From Deltaproteobacteria bacterium (lineage in GTDB: Bacteria; Myxococcota_A; Polyangia; Polyangiales; JADJMO01), in the NCBI GenBank assembly GCA_022843175.1, contig JALHOE010000029.1, positions 1 through 60,445 on the forward strand: a stretch of 60,445 bases of DNA, read 5' to 3'. The translations under genes were made by a program, and so were the position numbers. Shown here piece after piece: positions 1 to 7,890 of this stretch; positions within the stretch are counted from its first letter, which is position 1, and every line of letters begins with the position of its first letter. A model generated the notes under the pieces. That model made no database searches, was not told where the DNA came from, and worked only from the letters and a program-made list of their open reading frames with translations.

Positions 1-651
1 GCGGCGTTCCTCGTGAGCGGCCGTCGGCCGAAGCCGCTCGTGTCGGCGGCGCTCGGCGTCGAGATCGACAACGACGAGGCCCGCACGCTGTGCGACGAGC
101 TCGGTCTCCGCGCGCGCGCGGTCGACGTCGCCGCGGCGACCGCGGAGCTCCTCGCGCGCGATCGGGTCGTGGCCTTCGCGCGTGGCCGCGACGAGATCGG
201 ACCGCGGGCGCTCGGCCAGCGCTCGATCCTCGCCGCGCCGCGAAACGCCGCCACCAAGGAGCGACTCAACCGCGCGATCAAGCGGCGCGAGCCGTTCCGC
301 CCGTTCGCGCCGGCGGTCCTCGCCGAGCACGCGTCCACGTTCTTCGACGGCGCGCCCAACGACATGACGCGGTTCATGACCACGGTCTGTCCCGCGCGAG
401 ACCGAGAGAGCATCCCCGCGGTCGTGCACGTCGACGGCACCGCGCGCGTGCAAACGGTCGACCGGGAGAGCGCGCCCGACCTCCACGCCGTGCTCAGCGC
501 CTGCGAGACTCCGCTGCTCCTCAACACCTCGCTCAACGGCGCGGGCGAGCCGATCGTCTCCACCGCGACGGACGCGATCGCGTTCTTCTTGGCGAGCGGG
601 GTCGACGCGCTCGTCGTCGGTGATTTCCTCGTCGACCGGAGGCCGGGGTGA
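1..651 (+). CDS. Carbamoyltransferase (NodU/CmcH family), C-terminal part, 5' truncated
   Basis: The frame is open from the first base, so the gene begins upstream of the window and only about 216 C-terminal residues are visible. The sequence carries the family C-terminal signature: 'GRDEIGPRALGQRSIL', then 'NRAIKRREPFRPFAPAVL' and 'LLLNTSLNGAGEPIV'. These belong to the YrdC-like fold of O-carbamoyltransferases, which move a carbamoyl group from carbamoyl phosphate onto hydroxyls of secondary metabolites or sugars. The stop overlaps the next start by four bases (GTGA), so it is coupled to the DUF5989 gene. Family is confident; the substrate cannot be told because the N-terminal catalytic domain is missing. 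Confidence 0.88.
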   Translation, partial: AAFLVSGRRPKPLVSAALGVEIDNDEARTLCDELGLRARAVDVAAATAELLARDRVVAFARGRDEIGPRALGQRSILAAPRNAATKERLNRAIKRREPFRPFAPAVLAEHASTFFDGAPNDMTRFMTTVCPARDRESIPAVVHVDGTARVQTVDRESAPDLHAVLSACETPLLLNTSLNGAGEPIVSTATDAIAFFLASGVDALVVGDFLVDRRPG

Positions 652-806
652 GCGCGCGCACCGTGTGGGCGCTGGTTCTGCACTTCACCCGCAGCGGGAA
701 GTGGTTCCTCCTGCCGATGCTCCTCGTGCTCCTCGCCGCCGGAGTGCTGCTCCTCTTCACCGGCGGGCTCAGCTACGTCGCGCCCTTCGTCTATTCGATC
801 TTCTGA
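648..806 (+). CDS. DUF5989 small membrane protein
   Basis: A 52-residue protein starting with GTG that overlaps the carbamoyltransferase stop by four bases. It has one hydrophobic segment (about residues 20-40, 'FLLPMLLVLLAAGVLLLF') preceded by a basic 'RSGKW' and ending in 'YVAPFVYSIF'. The pattern basic-W-LLP, a membrane helix and a terminal 'APF-Y-LF' matches DUF5989 mini-proteins, which are often found beside carbamoyltransferase and SxtJ-like genes in biosynthetic loci. Its function is unknown; a role as a small membrane partner of the pathway is inferred from position only. Confidence 0.72.
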   Translation: MSARTVWALVLHFTRSGKWFLLPMLLVLLAAGVLLLFTGGLSYVAPFVYSIF

Positions 807-842
807 GGGAACCGCACGGCCCCGGGCGTTGTCGGCAGGAGC

Positions 843-1757
843 ATGGACGAGCCGACCGCGCGTCTCGGATGGCCCCTGGCGTTCGCGGCCGCGGGGGGCG
901 CCGCCATCGCCTCGAGCATGACCCGCTGGTGGTTGCTCGGTCCGCTGCACGGTCCGCTCGCGATGCTCGTTGGCGTGGTCGTCGGCGGGTGGTTCGGCGC
1001 GATGTTGACCCACTCGCTCCGCGCGGACGCGCCCCGGGTGACGTGGCGAAAGGCGCTCGTGACCGCTGTGATCGCGGGCCCCCTGAGCGCGCTCGCCGTC
1101 ACGGTGGTGTGCGACTACGGGGAGCTCGGAGCCGGCACGCTCGGCCTGGGGTGCGTGTTCGCGCTCGTCCTGCTCCCGTGCGTCGCGATCGTGCTCCTCC
1201 TCGCGCGCGCGGCGTCACGCTCGCGCGAGCGCTCGCTGGTGGGTCGGAGCGATCGGCGCGCCGCGTGGCGGGCGACGGCGGTGTGGCTCTCGATCGTTGC
1301 GGCGATCGGCGCGCTCCCGGCGATGATCGACGGCAGCGCGAGGGGCGACCTCGCGGACCTGTTCTGGTGGAGCACCGGCGATCGAGAGGTGCTCGCGCGG
1401 GTTCCCTTGGTGGTCTCGCTCGCGGCCTGCGTCCTCGCCGCGGCGGTGGCCGTCGCCGACGCCCGCGCCGAGCGGATCCTCGTCGCTGCGCGGCGCGTGA
1501 GCGACGACTGGCGTGCCGAGCCGGCAGAGGGAGCCACGACGGCGCTCGACGTCGGCATCGGCTTCGACGCGTGGATGGAGCACGTCGGCGGTCGCGCGAC
1601 CTACCGCGAGCACGCCCTCGAGCGCGTCGCCGCGTTCGGCGATCTCGCCGGCGGCTGCGCGCTGTTGCGGGCGTCGACCCGTCGCTCCGCGGTCGCGCTC
1701 GCGATCGCGGGCGCCGCGGAGCTCTTCGCGCTCGCGACCTACGTGCGGGTGCTCTAG
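843..1757 (+). CDS. Polytopic membrane protein of unknown function
   Basis: A 304-residue protein with roughly seven hydrophobic segments: near residues 10-25, 35-58, 70-90, 97-120, 140-160, 183-203 and the last 20 residues. Between the last two lies a soluble stretch of about 80 residues rich in Ala, Arg and Glu. I recognise no family motif. Its TAG stop shares the palindrome CTAG with the stop of the converging thiolase gene, leaving no room for a terminator. It follows the DUF5989 gene after a 36-base gap and could be read with it, but nothing ties the functions. Confidence 0.7.
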   Translation: MDEPTARLGWPLAFAAAGGAAIASSMTRWWLLGPLHGPLAMLVGVVVGGWFGAMLTHSLRADAPRVTWRKALVTAVIAGPLSALAVTVVCDYGELGAGTLGLGCVFALVLLPCVAIVLLLARAASRSRERSLVGRSDRRAAWRATAVWLSIVAAIGALPAMIDGSARGDLADLFWWSTGDREVLARVPLVVSLAACVLAAAVAVADARAERILVAARRVSDDWRAEPAEGATTALDVGIGFDAWMEHVGGRATYREHALERVAAFGDLAGGCALLRASTRRSAVALAIAGAAELFALATYVRVL

Positions 1758-2920
1758 ACGCGCTCGAGGATCGTCGCGGTGGCCTGGCCGAAGCCGATGC
1801 ACATCGTCTGCAGGCCGTAGCGCGCCTTTCGGTCCTCGAGGAGGTGGAGGAGCGTCGTGAAGATGCGCGCGCCCGAGCCGCCGAGCGGGTGGCCGAGGGC
1901 GATCGCGCCGCCGCGCACGTTGGTCTTCGCGAGGTCGGCCTCGACGTCGCGCGCCCAGGCGAGCGGCACCGACGCGAACGCCTCGTTGACCTCGAAGAGG
2001 TCGATGTCCGACAGCTTGATGCCGGCCTTGCCGATCGCCTTCTTGGTCGCGGGGATGGGCGCGGTGAGCATGATCGTCGGGTCGGCGCCGGCGACGGCCG
2101 TGGAGACGATGCGCGCGCGCGGGGTGAGCCCGTGCTTCTTCACGGCGGCCTCGCTGGCGAGCACCACCGCCGCCGCGCCGTCGCTGATCTGCGACGAGTT
2201 GCCGGCGTGAATCACGCCGTCGGGCTTGAACGCGGGCTGCAGCGTGCCGAGCTTCTCGAGCGTGGTCTGCGGGCGGATGCCCTCGTCCTTGTTGAAGGTG
2301 CGGACCTGGCCGTCGGGGTACTTCACGTCGATGGCGGCGATCTCGCGGTCGAACTCGCCGGCGGCCTGCGCGCGCGCCGCCTTCTGGTGCGACTCGAAGC
2401 TGAGCCGATCGAGATCTCCGCGCGAGAGCTTCCACTTCTCGGCGATCATCTCGGCGCTGATTCCCTGCGACACGAACTCGTAGGGGTACTCGGCGGGCGG
2501 GGGGAACCACGGCGCGGGGCCGCTCGCGTCGGACCCCATCGGAGTGCGCGACATGATCTCGACGCCGCAGCCGATGCCGATCTCGATCTCGCCCGCGGCG
2601 ATGGCGTTGGCGGTGGAGTGGATCGCCTGCTGCGACGAGCCGCACATGCGGTTCATGGTGGTGCCGCAGGTGGTGACCGGGAAGCCGCCGATCAGCGCCG
2701 CGACCCGGGCGATGTTCATGCCCTGCTCGCCGACCGGGCTGACCACGCCGGCGATCACGTCCTCGACCAGCGCCGGGTCGACCTTGGCGCGCGCCGCGGC
2801 CTCGCGCAGCACGTGCGCCAGCACCAGATCGGCGCGGGTGTTCGAGAGCGCGCCCTTGCCGGGCTTGCCGATGCCAGTAGCCGTGCGGACCGCAGAGACG
2901 ACGTAGACCGTGTTCGCCAT
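1754..2920 (-). CDS. Thiolase (acetyl-CoA C-acyltransferase)
   Basis: A 388-residue thiolase, the usual length. The nucleophilic Cys is C93 in 'NRMCGSSQQAIH'. The His motif is 'GGAIALGHPLGGSGAR'. The second Cys sits in 'MCIGFGQATA', where the usual Gly-Gly-Gly reads Gly-Phe-Gly. It would either cleave 3-ketoacyl-CoA in beta-oxidation or condense two acyl-CoA. Which direction cannot be read from sequence, and there is no hydratase/dehydrogenase partner next door. The start is set at 'MANTVYVVSA', where family homology begins, although the frame is open seven codons further. It diverges from ruvX across about 75 bases. Confidence 0.92.
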   Translation of the reverse strand: MANTVYVVSAVRTATGIGKPGKGALSNTRADLVLAHVLREAAARAKVDPALVEDVIAGVVSPVGEQGMNIARVAALIGGFPVTTCGTTMNRMCGSSQQAIHSTANAIAAGEIEIGIGCGVEIMSRTPMGSDASGPAPWFPPPAEYPYEFVSQGISAEMIAEKWKLSRGDLDRLSFESHQKAARAQAAGEFDREIAAIDVKYPDGQVRTFNKDEGIRPQTTLEKLGTLQPAFKPDGVIHAGNSSQISDGAAAVVLASEAAVKKHGLTPRARIVSTAVAGADPTIMLTAPIPATKKAIGKAGIKLSDIDLFEVNEAFASVPLAWARDVEADLAKTNVRGGAIALGHPLGGSGARIFTTLLHLLEDRKARYGLQTMCIGFGQATATILERV

Positions 2921-2995
2921 GGCGGGAGAATGAACCGCCATTCAGTGAGGCGCAACTGGCCGCTGCGCGCGAGCTCGGCTAAGCGTTCTTTCTCC

Positions 2996-3421
2996 ATGGC
3001 GCGGACGCTCGGTCTCGACCTCGGCGGTGCGCGGTGCGGCGTCGCCATCGACGACGAGCTCGGCCAGCTCGCCCACCCGCGCCCGAACCTCCCGGCCAAG
3101 GACCGCAAGGCGCTGGTGCTCGCCATCGCCGCCCTCGTGAAGCAGGAGGGCGTGCGGCGTATCGTGATCGGCCTGCCGCTCGAGATGTCCGGCGAAGAGG
3201 GCCGCGCAGCCGAGCGCGTGCGCACGTTCGCGCAGCACCTGGCCGACGCCGCGGGCGTCGAGGTGGTGCTGTGGGACGAGCGCATGACGACGGTGCAGGC
3301 CGCTGGCGAGCTCCACCGCGCCGGCCTCGACGCGCGCGCGCAGAAGAGCGTCATCGACGCGGCGGCCGCCGTGACGATCCTGCAGTCCTACCTCGACCGC
3401 CGGAGAAAGAAGCGGTCGTGA
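2996..3421 (+). CDS. ruvX: RuvX/YqgF Holliday-junction resolvase-like protein
   Basis: 141 residues, the normal YqgF length. The RNase H-like fold is marked by 'GLDLGGARCGVAID' (first acidic residue), 'IVIGLPLEMSGEEG', 'LWDERMTTVQA' and the terminal 'IDAAAAVTILQSYLD'. Members are implicated in pre-16S rRNA 5' end maturation and were first proposed as Holliday-junction resolvases; activity here is by homology. The ATG is chosen because the conserved protein begins at once ('MARTLGLDLG'). The stop overlaps the mltG start (GTGA), so the two are translationally coupled. Confidence 0.9.
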   Translation: MARTLGLDLGGARCGVAIDDELGQLAHPRPNLPAKDRKALVLAIAALVKQEGVRRIVIGLPLEMSGEEGRAAERVRTFAQHLADAAGVEVVLWDERMTTVQAAGELHRAGLDARAQKSVIDAAAAVTILQSYLDRRRKKRS

Positions 3422-4479
3422 GCCCCAAGAGCAGGCGGCGAAGGCCGGCCAAGACCGCTGGCTCGCGGGCGCCGCTCATCGCGGCGGCCGTGGCGTCGGT
3501 GGTCGTGTTGGTCCTCCTCGCGCTGCCGCTCAAGCGCAAGAACGGCGTCGGTCGCGCGGTCGACATCGAGGTCGCGGCCGGTGCGAGCGACGCCGAGGTG
3601 ATCGCCAAGCTCGAGGCCGCGGGGGTCATCGATTCCCCCACCGTGTTCGGCATGTACGCGCGCGCGCGCGGCGGTCTCTCCGCCAAGCCCGGCCGTCACC
3701 TGCTCTCCGACGATCTCTCGCCCGCCGAGGTGCTCCGTCGCATCCGCCGCTCGATCGACGCGACCAAGATCCACATCACCATCCCCGAGGGCTTCCATCG
3801 GTTCGACATCGCCAAGCGCCTCAGGGACAAGCGCGTGTGCGACGAGACCGCGTTCATCGCGGCGACGAGCGATCCCATCCTCCTCAACGAGCTCGGCCTC
3901 GGCGCGACGGCCGAGGGCTGGCTGTTCCCCGCCACCTACGATCTGCCGGCGAACTCGGACGCGGCGGACGTGGTGCGCCGGATGGTCGGCGAGGCCAAGG
4001 GACGGATCGACAAGCTGCTCAAGCAGCACGGCGCGCCCTCGCTGAGCGTGCCCGAGGCGATCACCCTCGCGTCGATCATCGAGAAAGAGGCCGTCGTCGA
4101 CGACGAGCGCCCCATCATCGCCTCGGTGTTCCTCAACCGCATGCGCGATCCGAAGGAGACCGGCGGACGCCTCGAGGCCGATCCGACCGCCGGCTACGGG
4201 TGCCTCGTCTCGCAGCCGCCGCCGCCCACCTGCGTGACCTGGCTCGCGGCGGGCAGCACGCGCGTGAACGCCGCGATCCAACACGACCCGCTCAACAAGT
4301 GGAGCACGTACACCCACGCCGGCCTGCCGCCGACGCCGATCGCCAACCCGGGCGAGAAGTCGATCGCCGCGGTGCTCGCCCCGGCGAAGACCAAGTTCTT
4401 CTACTTCGTCGCCAAGGGCGGTGGCCGGCACACGTTCAGCGAGACGCGCGCGGCCCACGACGCGGCTGTGCACAAGTAG
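3418..4479 (+). CDS. mltG: Endolytic murein transglycosylase MltG
   Basis: 353 residues: a basic N-terminus, one membrane helix (about residues 20-40), a LysM-like region, then the YceG domain. The catalytic Glu is E222 in 'ASIIEKEA', followed by 'SVFLNRMRD', 'LEADPTAGYG' and 'NPGEKSIAAVLAP'. The enzyme cleaves nascent peptidoglycan strands in the periplasm and sets glycan length. A short Pro-rich insert ('SQPPPPTC') sits between the DPT motif and the 'YTHAGLPPTPIANPG' block. The GTG start overlaps the ruvX stop by four bases. Confidence 0.92.
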   Translation: MSPKSRRRRPAKTAGSRAPLIAAAVASVVVLVLLALPLKRKNGVGRAVDIEVAAGASDAEVIAKLEAAGVIDSPTVFGMYARARGGLSAKPGRHLLSDDLSPAEVLRRIRRSIDATKIHITIPEGFHRFDIAKRLRDKRVCDETAFIAATSDPILLNELGLGATAEGWLFPATYDLPANSDAADVVRRMVGEAKGRIDKLLKQHGAPSLSVPEAITLASIIEKEAVVDDERPIIASVFLNRMRDPKETGGRLEADPTAGYGCLVSQPPPPTCVTWLAAGSTRVNAAIQHDPLNKWSTYTHAGLPPTPIANPGEKSIAAVLAPAKTKFFYFVAKGGGRHTFSETRAAHDAAVHK

Positions 4480-4487
4480 CCGGCGCC

Positions 4488-4991
4488 TCAGCCGGGGCAG
4501 GCACCGATCGCCGTGATGTAGAGCGGCTTCGGTTTGTTCGAGGTGCAGTTGGTGGCGTTCAACCCCGCGCCCATCGCCGTGCTGCAGGTGATCGTGCCCT
4601 TCACCGACTCGCCGCCGCACGACTGTCCCTCTTTGAAGGTGACGGTGGTGCTGCCCGCGACGTGCACGACGCAGAGCTGGCTCGACGACCCGCCGACGAC
4701 CACGCTGCAGCCGACGACGTAGGGGTGCGAAGCCGGACAGGCGATCGACTTGCACTCGGTGGTATCGAGCGAGAGCGTCGTGGTCACCGGGTCGGCGTCG
4801 GGAGACTCGACCTCGAAGATGGGCCCGGTGTCGACCGAGGTGTCGAGCGGTGCGCTGTCCCCGCTCGCCACCGTGGTGTCCTCGACCAGCGTGTCGGCCC
4901 CGCCGTCGGACTTGGGCGTCGGTGTGTCGGAGTCCTCGGCTCCCGTCGCGCACCCCACGCCCACGAGCAAGAGGGAGAGCCAACGATGCAT
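4488..4991 (-). CDS. Lipoprotein of unknown function
   Basis: 167 residues with a short lipoprotein signal, lipidated Cys at residue 14 ('LLLVGVGC'). A Thr/Asp/Ser-rich linker covers about residues 17-70, and a C-terminal domain follows with eight Cys that probably form disulfides. I recognise no family. It converges with mltG eight bases away and lies downstream of the M50 protease gene on the same strand, separated by 13 bases, so the two may share a transcript. Confidence 0.72.
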   Translation of the reverse strand: MHRWLSLLLVGVGCATGAEDSDTPTPKSDGGADTLVEDTTVASGDSAPLDTSVDTGPIFEVESPDADPVTTTLSLDTTECKSIACPASHPYVVGCSVVVGGSSSQLCVVHVAGSTTVTFKEGQSCGGESVKGTITCSTAMGAGLNATNCTSNKPKPLYITAIGACPG

Positions 4992-5004
4992 GTGCGCCAG
5001 CGTA

Positions 5005-6153
5005 TCAAGTGCCGCGGATGTCGGCCTCTTCGCGGCGCTGCACGTAGCCCGCGACGAGCTTTGCCTCGGCCAGGTCCTCCTGGCTCACCAGGCCGAGGTA
5101 GTTGGGCCCGCCGTAGACCGCGACGATGGAGATGCGATCGCGCGTCATGCGGTCGTGGAGATCTTCGAGCGGTTCGCGGGCGTCGATGTGGGGGACGGCC
5201 GGGTCCATGATGTCGCGGACCGCGGCGCTGCCCTGGTTGTTGGCGAGGGCCTGGAGCACGCGTTTGCGCGTGACGACCCCCGTGAGCTTGCCGCCCTCGA
5301 TGACGGCAAAGTCGGGTTGATAGCTCGTGAGGATGTGGTCGACGACGCGGTTGACCGGATCGCCCGGCGCGAGCGTGATCGCGTTGCGGTTGAAGACGTC
5401 GCCGACGCGGAGCGACGCGAGCGCCGAGCGGCGGCCCTGCACGTTCTGCTCGCCGGTGGCGCCGAGGAAGATGATCAGCGCGGTGAGCGCGAGGCCGTAG
5501 TTCTGCACGCTCACCGCGAAGATTCCGGCTGCGAGCGACATGGCCTGGCCGATCGCCGCGGCGATCAGCGTGGCGGTGCGCGCGCGCAGGCGCATGCAGA
5601 GGACCGCCCGGAGCACCCGACCGCCGTCCATCGGCAGCGCAGGGATCATGTTGAAGATCGCCATCATCACGTTCGCCGAGATCAGCCAGATCAGGAGCGT
5701 GTTCGTCGACGGCTCGGAGAGCGCCGCGCGGGTGAGGCCGGTGCCATCCCAGTGCGGCGAGAGCTTGTTGATCTCGAGCTTCGCGCTCGTGACCACGAGG
5801 AGCACCGCCGCGATCATCACGTTGATCGCCGGCCCCGCGATCGCGACCAGCAACTCCTGCATCGGCTTCGGCGCGTCCTGGTCGATCTGCGCCGCCCCGC
5901 CGAACGGATAGAGGACGATCTCGTCCGCGGGCAGCTGGAAGGACCGAGCCACCATGCTGTGCGCAAGCTCATGAAGCGTGACGCAAACGAACAAAAGGGC
6001 CATGAGGAGCACGCCGAAGAGCGCCCCCCGCATCCCGTGCTTGGTCCCCCACTGGAACGCGCCGAGCACGAATACCAGCGCGAACGAGGCGTGTAGCTTC
6101 ACCTCGATCCCAGCGATGCGCGTCAAACGGAACGACCACGCCGAGGGACCCAT
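5005..6153 (-). CDS. Site-2-type M50 metalloprotease with tandem CBS domains
   Basis: A 382-residue intramembrane protease. It has the zinc motif 'HELAH' within the membrane segment '[17 protein letters not shown]' and the third ligand motif '[12 protein letters not shown]'. About 115 C-terminal residues form two CBS repeats ('[18 protein letters not shown]' and '[11 protein letters not shown]'), which in such proteins sense adenine nucleotides. This is the SpoIVFB/Rip3-like class that cleaves membrane-bound regulators. The start is set at '[10 protein letters not shown]' because homology begins there; the open frame runs 126 codons further but is low-complexity. A purine-rich AGGGGG lies directly before the ATG. 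The substrate is unknown. Confidence 0.88.
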   Translation of the reverse strand: MGPSAWSFRLTRIAGIEVKLHASFALVFVLGAFQWGTKHGMRGALFGVLLMALLFVCVTLHELAHSMVARSFQLPADEIVLYPFGGAAQIDQDAPKPMQELLVAIAGPAINVMIAAVLLVVTSAKLEINKLSPHWDGTGLTRAALSEPSTNTLLIWLISANVMMAIFNMIPALPMDGGRVLRAVLCMRLRARTATLIAAAIGQAMSLAAGIFAVSVQNYGLALTALIIFLGATGEQNVQGRRSALASLRVGDVFNRNAITLAPGDPVNRVVDHILTSYQPDFAVIEGGKLTGVVTRKRVLQALANNQGSAAVRDIMDPAVPHIDAREPLEDLHDRMTRDRISIVAVYGGPNYLGLVSQEDLAEAKLVAGYVQRREEADIRGT

Positions 6154-6226
6154 CCCCCTGGTCTTCGCGATAGTGGCCGCGATCGTCAAGGGAGCGGTAG
6201 GCTGAAATCCAGAGAAGGGGACGGAG

Positions 6227-7297
6227 TTGAAAGCGGTTTGGGTCGGAATCACCGTGGGAACGGTCGCGCTCGCGTGCGATCGCACGCCCGCGCCGCCGAG
6301 CCCGCTTCCGGCCCCCCCGGCGTCGGCCGCGACCCCCGCGCCGCCGCTCTCGACCCCGGCGATCTCGCCCGCGATCGAGGGTGATCCGCGCGAAGCGGCG
6401 CGGGCGCTGTTCGGCAATCCACCGCGACCGGGACGCGTGATCGGCACCGTCGAGGCGGCGACGAACGGCAACCCGCAGACCAACACCGCCGGCGTGCTCG
6501 CGAGCACGGGCGCCGGTGGCAAGGTGTTCACCGTCTACGCCTCGTCCGACGGGTTGAAGGTCGGCGGTCCGATCGACCTCGGTTCGGTCCGTATGCTCGC
6601 AACGGACGGCCCCCACGTGTGCGCCTCCGACCGGCGCGTGCTGCGGTGCGCGAACGTCGACGGCAGCGGCGCCGCGCAGCGCTCGACCGGCACGAGTGAG
6701 ACGAACGGACTGTGGGGCGGCCCCGGAGTCCTGCTCCGCGCCACCACCAACGGCTACGAGAGCGGCTTCGAGGCGAGCGAGGACGGCTTCCTCACCGGCC
6801 GGCGCGTCGGCATTCCCAAGCGGCGGGCGGTGGTCGCGGCGATGGTCGAGTCGCGGACTCGCTGGACGGTCGTGCTCCTTCCCACCGAGGGCACCGTCAA
6901 GCCCCGGTATGGCCTCAGCGTCGACGGTGGGCAGTCGCCGATCGCGGACTTCGGCGCGCTCGATCGCACCGGTTGGTCGATCGGCGATCGCCTGTGGCCC
7001 GAGCAGCTCGTGACCGGCGCGTTCGCGACCGAGACCGTGGTCGCCGAGCGCGGCGAGAAGCAGACGACCGTCACGCTGCCCTGGTCGGCCGCGGGCGGCT
7101 TCGCCTTTGCGCGCCGATCGCTCCTCCTGTTCGGGCGCGGGGCCACCGGCTCGGGCGGCTTCCTCCTGGTCGAGTTCCCCTCGCGACACGTCTCGTCGTT
7201 CGTGCCGCCGGGGTCGCAGCCGTTCATCGCGGCCGGTCGCGTCGGCGGCGCCATCGTCGCCATCACCGACGAGGGCAAGGTGCTCGCCTGGGAGTGA
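6227..7297 (+). CDS. Lipoprotein, probably propeller-like, unknown function
   Basis: 356 residues starting with TTG, preceded by the purine stretch AGAAGGGG a few bases upstream. The lipobox ends at C17 ('GTVALAC'), followed by a long Pro/Ala/Ser linker (residues 20-50). The rest is beta-rich with repeated short 'ATDGPHV', 'VAAMVES' and '[13 protein letters not shown]' strands, the last reminiscent of RCC1 or PQQ-type propeller blades. No exact family can be named. The stop lies immediately beside the stop of the converging lipoprotein gene. Confidence 0.75.
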   Translation: MKAVWVGITVGTVALACDRTPAPPSPLPAPPASAATPAPPLSTPAISPAIEGDPREAARALFGNPPRPGRVIGTVEAATNGNPQTNTAGVLASTGAGGKVFTVYASSDGLKVGGPIDLGSVRMLATDGPHVCASDRRVLRCANVDGSGAAQRSTGTSETNGLWGGPGVLLRATTNGYESGFEASEDGFLTGRRVGIPKRRAVVAAMVESRTRWTVVLLPTEGTVKPRYGLSVDGGQSPIADFGALDRTGWSIGDRLWPEQLVTGAFATETVVAERGEKQTTVTLPWSAAGGFAFARRSLLLFGRGATGSGGFLLVEFPSRHVSSFVPPGSQPFIAAGRVGGAIVAITDEGKVLAWE

Positions 7298-7822
7298 TCA
7301 GCCGTTGCCGTTGGCAGCGCTGGCGCTCTTCTGCAGCTCGCTCCTGCACCGATCCTCGAACAGCTTCTCGTGGTTCTTGGCGACGGCCTTGTAGTCGCTG
7401 AAGAACATCGACTCGAAGGGACAGGACTTCCAGTCCTCCATCTTCTTGGCGCCGAGGTAGCACGCGGCGTCGGAGCGGACGTACTTCGCGCCGACCTGCT
7501 GGCTGCACTGCTCGATGATCAGCGCATGGAGGCGGTCGGCTTCCTGGTTGGTCGCCTCGAGATCGCCCTTGTCGGCTGGGCTCGGCCCCGCGCCGATCGC
7601 CTTGAGCTTCTCGTCGCACTCATCGATGCGACGCCTCGTGGCCTCGCGGAGGCGCGCCGCGAAGTGGTCGGCCCACCGCTCGCAGTCGGCGGGCGCCAGC
7701 TCGGCGTAGCGGGCCGCGCTCGCGGGCGGGACGGACTTGCTCGCGCTCGGGGCGGCCGGCGCCGGCGGGTCGGCGCAGCCTGCGAGGACGGAGAGGAGCG
7801 TGGGGAGGATCAGGGCGCGCAT
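7298..7822 (-). CDS. Small Cys-containing lipoprotein
   Basis: 174 residues from the second ATG; another ATG five codons upstream is possible, and neither has a clear ribosome site. The lipobox ends in 'LLSVLAGC' (C16). A Pro/Ala/Ser linker is followed by a helical domain with five Cys ('DCERW', 'IDECDEKL', 'IIEQCSQQ', 'AACYLGAK', 'SCPFESMF') and a sixth near the end. The build (short anchor, linker, helical Cys domain) resembles the three lipoproteins near 26-28 kb, but the Cys spacing differs. Function unknown. Confidence 0.72.
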   Translation of the reverse strand: MRALILPTLLSVLAGCADPPAPAAPSASKSVPPASAARYAELAPADCERWADHFAARLREATRRRIDECDEKLKAIGAGPSPADKGDLEATNQEADRLHALIIEQCSQQVGAKYVRSDAACYLGAKKMEDWKSCPFESMFFSDYKAVAKNHEKLFEDRCRSELQKSASAANGNG

Positions 7823-7890
7823 GGGGAGCCCGTTCATCGAGCCGCGCGCGACGGCGTCAAGGAAGCCAAGGGGGGATAAGGTTGCACCCG

